The position numbers and the translations under genes were made by a program. This document shows positions 6,110-9,367 of a stretch of DNA of 9,367 nt, piece after piece (within the stretch, counting starts at the first letter, position 1; every line of letters starts with the position of its first letter). The DNA lies in NCBI GenBank assembly GCA_016292545.1, contig JAEDIG010000096.1, forward strand, positions 1 to 9,367, read 5' to 3'. This DNA is from Bacteroidaceae bacterium (GTDB taxonomy: Bacteria > Bacteroidota > Bacteroidia > Bacteroidales > Bacteroidaceae). Below the pieces are notes generated by a model, which was given only the letters and a program-made list of their open reading frames with translations, had not been told where the DNA came from and did no database searches.

Positions 6110-7273
6110 TTATTCCATTTTACCGATTGTTTCATACAGAGCAAAGCCCTTGACAGTTAAAAGGTATCTCTGTTTGGGTGAACGGGGCGAGTCGGGATAG
6201 AGCATGCGAACGAAGCCTTCGGCCATGGCAGGCGAAAGATACACATCCACAAAATTTTCCCTGTTTCTTAGCCCCATCGAATCCATCATCTGCCTGACCT
6301 TCATCTCGGAGTTTCCGATAATCCGTACAAGTGAAACGATATTCGGATTACTTGTCGTCAACTTGTCGGGTACTTGTCGGGTACTTGTCGGGGACATGGT
6401 TTCTGACGCTTTCAGGTTAGGCTGCACCTTCCATTCCTTCGGAGGACAAATGTGCAGGTATCTGTTGCGTAGGTCCCACCCATCCCCTAACAATAAATTG
6501 CTGAAGAATCGTTCCAGATAGACAGGAGTGTAGTCAACCCCCTTTTGTACATTCTTATAATTGGCACGAACAAGGGCATTGCGGAAGTACCATGAATGAC
6601 GGGCAAACATTTCATTGTTAACGTTAAAACCTATGGAACGCAGATATTGAATAAGGAAAACTGCTGTGGTGCGGGTGTTGCCCTCGCAAAAAGCATGGAT
6701 CTGCCATAATCCCGACGTGAACTTGGCAATATGAGCTATCATGTCCTCGGCTGAAAGGCCTTTGTAACTGAAATTCTTCTCTTGCTCAATGTCATAATTA
6801 AGGGCAAGACGCAAGTCCTCCCAGTTCAGATAACTCACCGAATCACCGTCAAGCACCCATTCCTTTTTCGAAATATCATAGTCTCTGATCCTGCCTGCAT
6901 GCTTGAACACCCCTTCAAATACGCGCCTGTGTGTTGAAACGTATCCATTGGTGTTGAACGAGAATGTGCGTGATGAGAGTATCTTGGCAATGTTGGCAGA
7001 CACTCTGTCCGCTTCTTCTTTGTCTTCGTCGTCAGCATCATGGCTGACCTTCGAAAGATAGTAGGTGCGTACCTGCTGTGTTACATCATCAATGGTTATT
7101 GTGCCCTCAATGTTTTCCTGGGCCTTTTGGAGCAGGAAGTCAGACGGTGTCAGGCCGTCCACCTGCTGTAAACCTATGGCTGTACGCCAAATGTCTGCCC
7201 TCTCTCTCTTTTGAGGTTCACTTTGACGCAGATATTGGTCAAAGGCTGAAAAAATGTCTTTATCGTTACTCAT
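6110..7273 (-). CDS. Fic-domain protein with VbhA-like N-terminal segment and winged-helix C-terminus
   Basis: Fic enzymes transfer AMP or related groups to hydroxyl side chains of target proteins. In this 387-residue protein the Fic motif HAFCEGNTR is at 193-201, with catalytic His193, metal-binding Glu197 and Arg201 all present; Thr200 replaces the usual Gly/Lys. The preceding flap region (STHRRVFEGVFKHAGRIRDY) is at 113-132. Residues 29-72 line up with the VbhA antitoxin family (LQQVDGLTP, then ENIEGTITIDDV), but the inhibitory motif S/TxxxE(G/N) is LQQVDG at 35-40, with Leu for Ser/Thr and Asp for Glu. After a repeat-coded linker (294-308), residues 310-375 resemble the winged-helix domain at the C-terminus of many Fic proteins. 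The gene is visibly A/T-richer than its neighbours (25 of 60 G+C at 6541-6600 against 38 of 60 at 7741-7800), which suggests transfer. The target is unknown. Confidence 0.92.
   Translation of the reverse strand: MSNDKDIFSAFDQYLRQSEPQKRERADIWRTAIGLQQVDGLTPSDFLLQKAQENIEGTITIDDVTQQVRTYYLSKVSHDADDEDKEEADRVSANIAKILSSRTFSFNTNGYVSTHRRVFEGVFKHAGRIRDYDISKKEWVLDGDSVSYLNWEDLRLALNYDIEQEKNFSYKGLSAEDMIAHIAKFTSGLWQIHAFCEGNTRTTAVFLIQYLRSIGFNVNNEMFARHSWYFRNALVRANYKNVQKGVDYTPVYLERFFSNLLLGDGWDLRNRYLHICPPKEWKVQPNLKASETMSPTSTRQVPDKLTTSNPNIVSLVRIIGNSEMKVRQMMDSMGLRNRENFVDVYLSPAMAEGFVRMLYPDSPRSPKQRYLLTVKGFALYETIGKME
6350..6393 (-). repeat. 11-base tandem repeat inside the Fic gene
   Basis: Four head-to-tail 11-base units: 6350-6360 (diverged end), 6361-6371 and 6372-6382 (identical, ACTTGTCGGGT on the plus strand) and 6383-6393 (one base changed). 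As 11 is not a multiple of 3, successive units are read in different frames and encode the linker SPTSTRQVPDKLTTS (294-308). The repeated unit has no stop codon in any frame. Just past the repeat, one wrong frame meets TGA at once and the other meets TAA within a few codons. Confidence 0.9.
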
Positions 7274-7285
7274 AATACTGGAATT

Positions 7286-8368
7286 CTATCGGTTTTCATT
7301 CATGAACGCAATGGCATCGCCGACTGCCCTGCCGAAGGCGGCATCCTGCCCCGGCACGGTGATGAACAGGTGCACCGCTCCCTTGTACTCTATCCTGGCC
7401 AGCCTGCCGCCCATCCGGCTGGCCAGCTCCCTGCCCTGGTCGCGCAGGATGTCCCTTTCGGCTGCCACAAGGAGTGTCCTGGGGAGGGCCTGCAACGCCT
7501 CGTCGCTGCACAGGCCCACACTGATGTCGGCCCGGCGGGCATCGGTCCCGATGGTGTATGCCCGGTTGAAAGCCTCCATGATTTCCGCATCCAGCCCGTA
7601 TCCCTTGCCATACAGCCGCCATGACTCCGACCCGTCGGCAAAGGCCTTGGTCACGGGATAGAACAGCAGCAGTGACTCTATCCTGCCGTGGCACGGTTCC
7701 GACAGGGCCGTTGCCAGCGCAAGGTTGCCGCCCGAACTGTCGCCGCCCAGAGTGATGCGGCCGGTGTCAATCTGCAGCTCCTCGCCGTGACGGATGATAT
7801 ATTCCACGGCATCCATGCAGTCGTTCAGCCCCATGGGATAGGGATGTTCGGGAGCCAGACGGTAGTCGAGGGCTATCACGCGCACCTGCCCCGTGGCAGC
7901 CATGGCATTGCAGAACTGCCCGCAGCTGTTGATGCTGCCGAATGTCCAGCCTCCGCCATGCAGATAGAGCAGCACCGGGAGCAGCCTGCCCTCGCTCCCC
8001 TTCGGCTCATACATGCGCATGGTCTTGGTAATCATCCGCGTCTGCACATTGTCGTGGGCCTCCGGCGGTGTGTTGCGCACGTTGCGTACTGCCGCCAAAT
8101 CGCTGTTGTCGCCGTCTATCGCCCTGAGGATGGCCTGGGTCTGCCGCTGTTGCAGGCCGGGCGGCATGTTCTGCAGGAACTCGTCGGCCTGCATGTGCAT
8201 GAGGCATTCTTCTGCCACGAGGACAGAATCGCCCGGCGTGAGGCGGTTCCTGTCGAGATAGTCCGCCCCATGCAGGGCGGTTGTCGGCTGCGCTTTCATC
8301 TCCGTGGCTTGCAGAATGCCAAGGAGCAATGTGATGATTATGGTAGGAAACTGCTGTTTGTTCATCAT
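7286..8368 (-). CDS. Exported alpha/beta hydrolase of the hormone-sensitive-lipase (HSL) family
   Basis: A 360-residue esterase/lipase-like enzyme. It has the HSL oxyanion-hole motif HGGGW at 137-141, DYRLAPEHPYP at 168-178, the nucleophile elbow GDSSGG at 209-214 (Ser211), a likely catalytic Asp306 in ERDILRD and His333 in GAVHLF, so the triad is complete. Such enzymes hydrolyse esters of short to medium acyl chains; the natural substrate cannot be told. The N-terminus (MMNKQQFPTIIITLLLGILQ, then ATEMKAQ) looks like a signal peptide cut near residue 26, placing the enzyme in the periplasm or outside, although the Glu and Lys close to the cut are unusual. It is the first gene of the probable four-gene operon and ends 12 bases before the Fic start. 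Two ATGs are adjacent at the start; I found no consensus promoter in the 134-base spacer upstream. Confidence 0.9.
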   Translation of the reverse strand: MMNKQQFPTIIITLLLGILQATEMKAQPTTALHGADYLDRNRLTPGDSVLVAEECLMHMQADEFLQNMPPGLQQRQTQAILRAIDGDNSDLAAVRNVRNTPPEAHDNVQTRMITKTMRMYEPKGSEGRLLPVLLYLHGGGWTFGSINSCGQFCNAMAATGQVRVIALDYRLAPEHPYPMGLNDCMDAVEYIIRHGEELQIDTGRITLGGDSSGGNLALATALSEPCHGRIESLLLFYPVTKAFADGSESWRLYGKGYGLDAEIMEAFNRAYTIGTDARRADISVGLCSDEALQALPRTLLVAAERDILRDQGRELASRMGGRLARIEYKGAVHLFITVPGQDAAFGRAVGDAIAFMNENR

Positions 8369-8417
8369 TTCATTTTAATGTGAATCAGATAAGGACGAAT
8401 TTTCCTGTTTTTTTAGA

Positions 8418-8473
8418 GAAGATATACTTACTTGCCCGAAGAAGATATACTTACTTTGCCCATGAAGTATATC
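8418..8473. repeat. 23-base tandem repeat and inverted repeat between two transcription units
   Basis: Two direct copies of GAAGATATACTTACTTGCCC (8418-8437, and 8441-8461 with one extra T) stand head to tail with a period of 23 bases. The second copy is followed by AAGTATATC (8465-8473), the perfect reverse complement of GATATACTT (8444-8452), which gives a 9-base stem with a 12-base loop. It lies between the DUF6155 stop codon and the hydrolase start. It could be an operator for the hydrolase operon or a hairpin that ends the DUF6155 message. Confidence 0.7.
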
Positions 8474-8502
8474 CTCTCTGAAAAGTCAGTAGTACTCATC
8501 GG

Positions 8503-9051
8503 TTAGTGCCGTATGCCCTTTCGGAGTTCCTCATTTTTTGCCTTCATTTCCTCATACATATCATTCAGTGCGTCAGGAAATCCCCATCCGCAAGGGCTTG
8601 CCCAACGAAGGCATTGCTTGATTCGGGAATCATACTTGTCCCAAAGGTCATATAGCACGATATGGCGCAATGTCTTGTCGAAATTGCCCTCTACAGAATC
8701 ATAGAATTGCTCCCACATGTCACCATAGTCGTATGTGAACTGGCATGCGTTCTCCATATAGAACACCATCAGTTCCGCTATGGATTCTTCCGAAGGCTTC
8801 AGTTTCTTGAAGTCGGACAATGCCTTGCGGCACACGGAGAAACGTGTCTTGGGCTCTCTGTTCCTGACCGGGTAGAACTCTTCCCGTATGACATGCTTGT
8901 ACTCTTCCAGCTTCTGGCCTTCGTTCGGTTCCGCATAGAAATCAAGGTATTCCTTTGCCTCTTTCCGCGCGGAATAAAGTTCCATTACCATTTTTATTAT
9001 CTCGTCCTTGTCCATAGACATGAGGACAGACCTTAATTTTGATTTTGACAT
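8503..9051 (-). CDS. DUF6155 family protein
   Basis: A 182-residue soluble, charged, mostly helical protein with no signal peptide or membrane span. Its features fit the DUF6155 family as I know it: MSKSKLRSVL at the N-terminus, DEIIKMVMELYSARKEAKEY at 16-35, REPKTRFSVCRKALSDFKKL at 65-84, YMENACQFTYDYGD at 98-111 and CGWGFPDALNDMYEE at 154-168. The function of the family is not known to me. I chose the ATG at 9051-9049 because the frame upstream would overlap the preceding gene by about 100 bases and has no family-like sequence. It starts 32 bases after the stop of the Toprim-like gene, so the two are probably cotranscribed. It is A/T-rich (22 of 60 G+C at 8941-9000), like the Fic gene. Confidence 0.82.
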   Translation of the reverse strand: MSKSKLRSVLMSMDKDEIIKMVMELYSARKEAKEYLDFYAEPNEGQKLEEYKHVIREEFYPVRNREPKTRFSVCRKALSDFKKLKPSEESIAELMVFYMENACQFTYDYGDMWEQFYDSVEGNFDKTLRHIVLYDLWDKYDSRIKQCLRWASPCGWGFPDALNDMYEEMKAKNEELRKGIRH

Positions 9052-9083
9052 GTTTGCTATTTTGTAAAATGAACTTATCGTTT

Positions 9084-9367
9084 TCAATGACCCTGCATTT
9101 GATATGCAATATATCCTTCCTGGTCGTAACACCTGTGAAACTGATGGATGAGGTTTATCAGGCGTTGCAGGGAAGGGTTGTCGCATTTCAACCCACGGAA
9201 ATGGCGGTACTGACTGTCGTACCGCTCTCTTGAACCACAGGACAGCCTTGCCTCAATGTCTTCGGGGACAAGGAATGAGGAGCGTCCGCCCAGATGTACA
9301 TGAAACTCCATGAGGAAGATATGGATGCCGGCAAGGTCGAAGTCGCCGAAATGTACATATCGGTTGG
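9084..9367 (-). CDS. Toprim-like protein, C-terminal part (5' end beyond the window)
   Basis: The minus-strand frame is open from the window edge to the TGA at 9086-9084 and gives 93 residues with no start needed inside. It begins NRYVHFGDFDLAGIHIFL, which has the pattern hydrophobic-GDFDxxGI of the acidic motif in Toprim domains of the Spo11/TopoVI-A, DUF2399 and JetD (DUF2220) type. It ends with a helix-rich stretch, LQRLINLIHQFHRCYDQEGY. Toprim domains bind Mg2+ through such Asp pairs and act in topoisomerases, nucleases and several defence proteins, for instance Wadjet. With only the C-terminal part visible I cannot name the family. An ATG at 9311 exists, but starting there would cut off the GDFD motif. 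Confidence 0.65.
   Translation of the reverse strand, partial: NRYVHFGDFDLAGIHIFLMEFHVHLGGRSSFLVPEDIEARLSCGSRERYDSQYRHFRGLKCDNPSLQRLINLIHQFHRCYDQEGYIAYQMQGH

Noticed and set aside
8418..8473. CRISPR array
   Set aside because: Only two copies, with a period of 23 bases and 3 bases between them, so there is no room for spacers, and no cas gene is nearby.
9052..9186. Longer start for the DUF6155 gene (45 extra residues)
   Set aside because: The extension overlaps the Toprim-like gene and shows no family-like sequence; the ATG at 9051 gives the expected N-terminus MSKSKLR.

Overview
The window looks like chromosomal DNA from a member of the Bacteroidales, probably a Prevotella/Segatella-type gut or oral organism. 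The reasons are the GyrA sequence, two close matches to the Bacteroidetes promoter (TTTG, 19-20 bases, TAnnTTTG), start codons preceded by A/T-rich sequence instead of Shine-Dalgarno sites, and a DUF6155 gene. The genus is an inference. Every gene I can support is on the minus strand, so transcription runs from high to low coordinates. The long plus-strand open frames are antisense shadows of GC-rich genes.

Right edge (8503-9367): the 3' part of a gene for a Toprim-like protein, cut by the window end, is followed 32 bases later by a DUF6155 gene. Both look like accessory genes. A 134-base spacer with a 23-base tandem repeat separates them from the next group.

Middle (4754-8368): four closely spaced genes (12, 25 and 14 bases apart) probably form one operon. 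In order of transcription they are an exported alpha/beta hydrolase of the hormone-sensitive-lipase type, a Fic-domain protein, an RmlD-like NAD(P)-dependent reductase, and a half-size EamA membrane transporter. The Fic gene is clearly more A/T-rich than its neighbours. It carries an N-terminal segment resembling the VbhA antitoxin and an 11-base tandem repeat in the linker before its C-terminal winged-helix-like domain. The repeat can be read in all three frames, and both wrong frames stop just after it. Gain or loss of one unit would therefore remove the C-terminal domain and leave the catalytic core, which suggests a phase-variable switch.

Intergenic 4211-4753: no intact gene. It holds a gyrA promoter with a 12-base palindrome in its spacer, a second strong promoter with no clear gene, a possible remnant of a small membrane protein, and two palindromic elements in opposite orientation.

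Left part (1-4210): gyrA (DNA gyrase subunit A) followed after 6 bases by a secreted or periplasmic TPR protein, then a hairpin, a probable intrinsic terminator, and a cluster of three REP-like palindromic units. This is the housekeeping half. The region worth most attention is the Fic gene with its repeat, followed by the Toprim/DUF6155 pair at the right edge.
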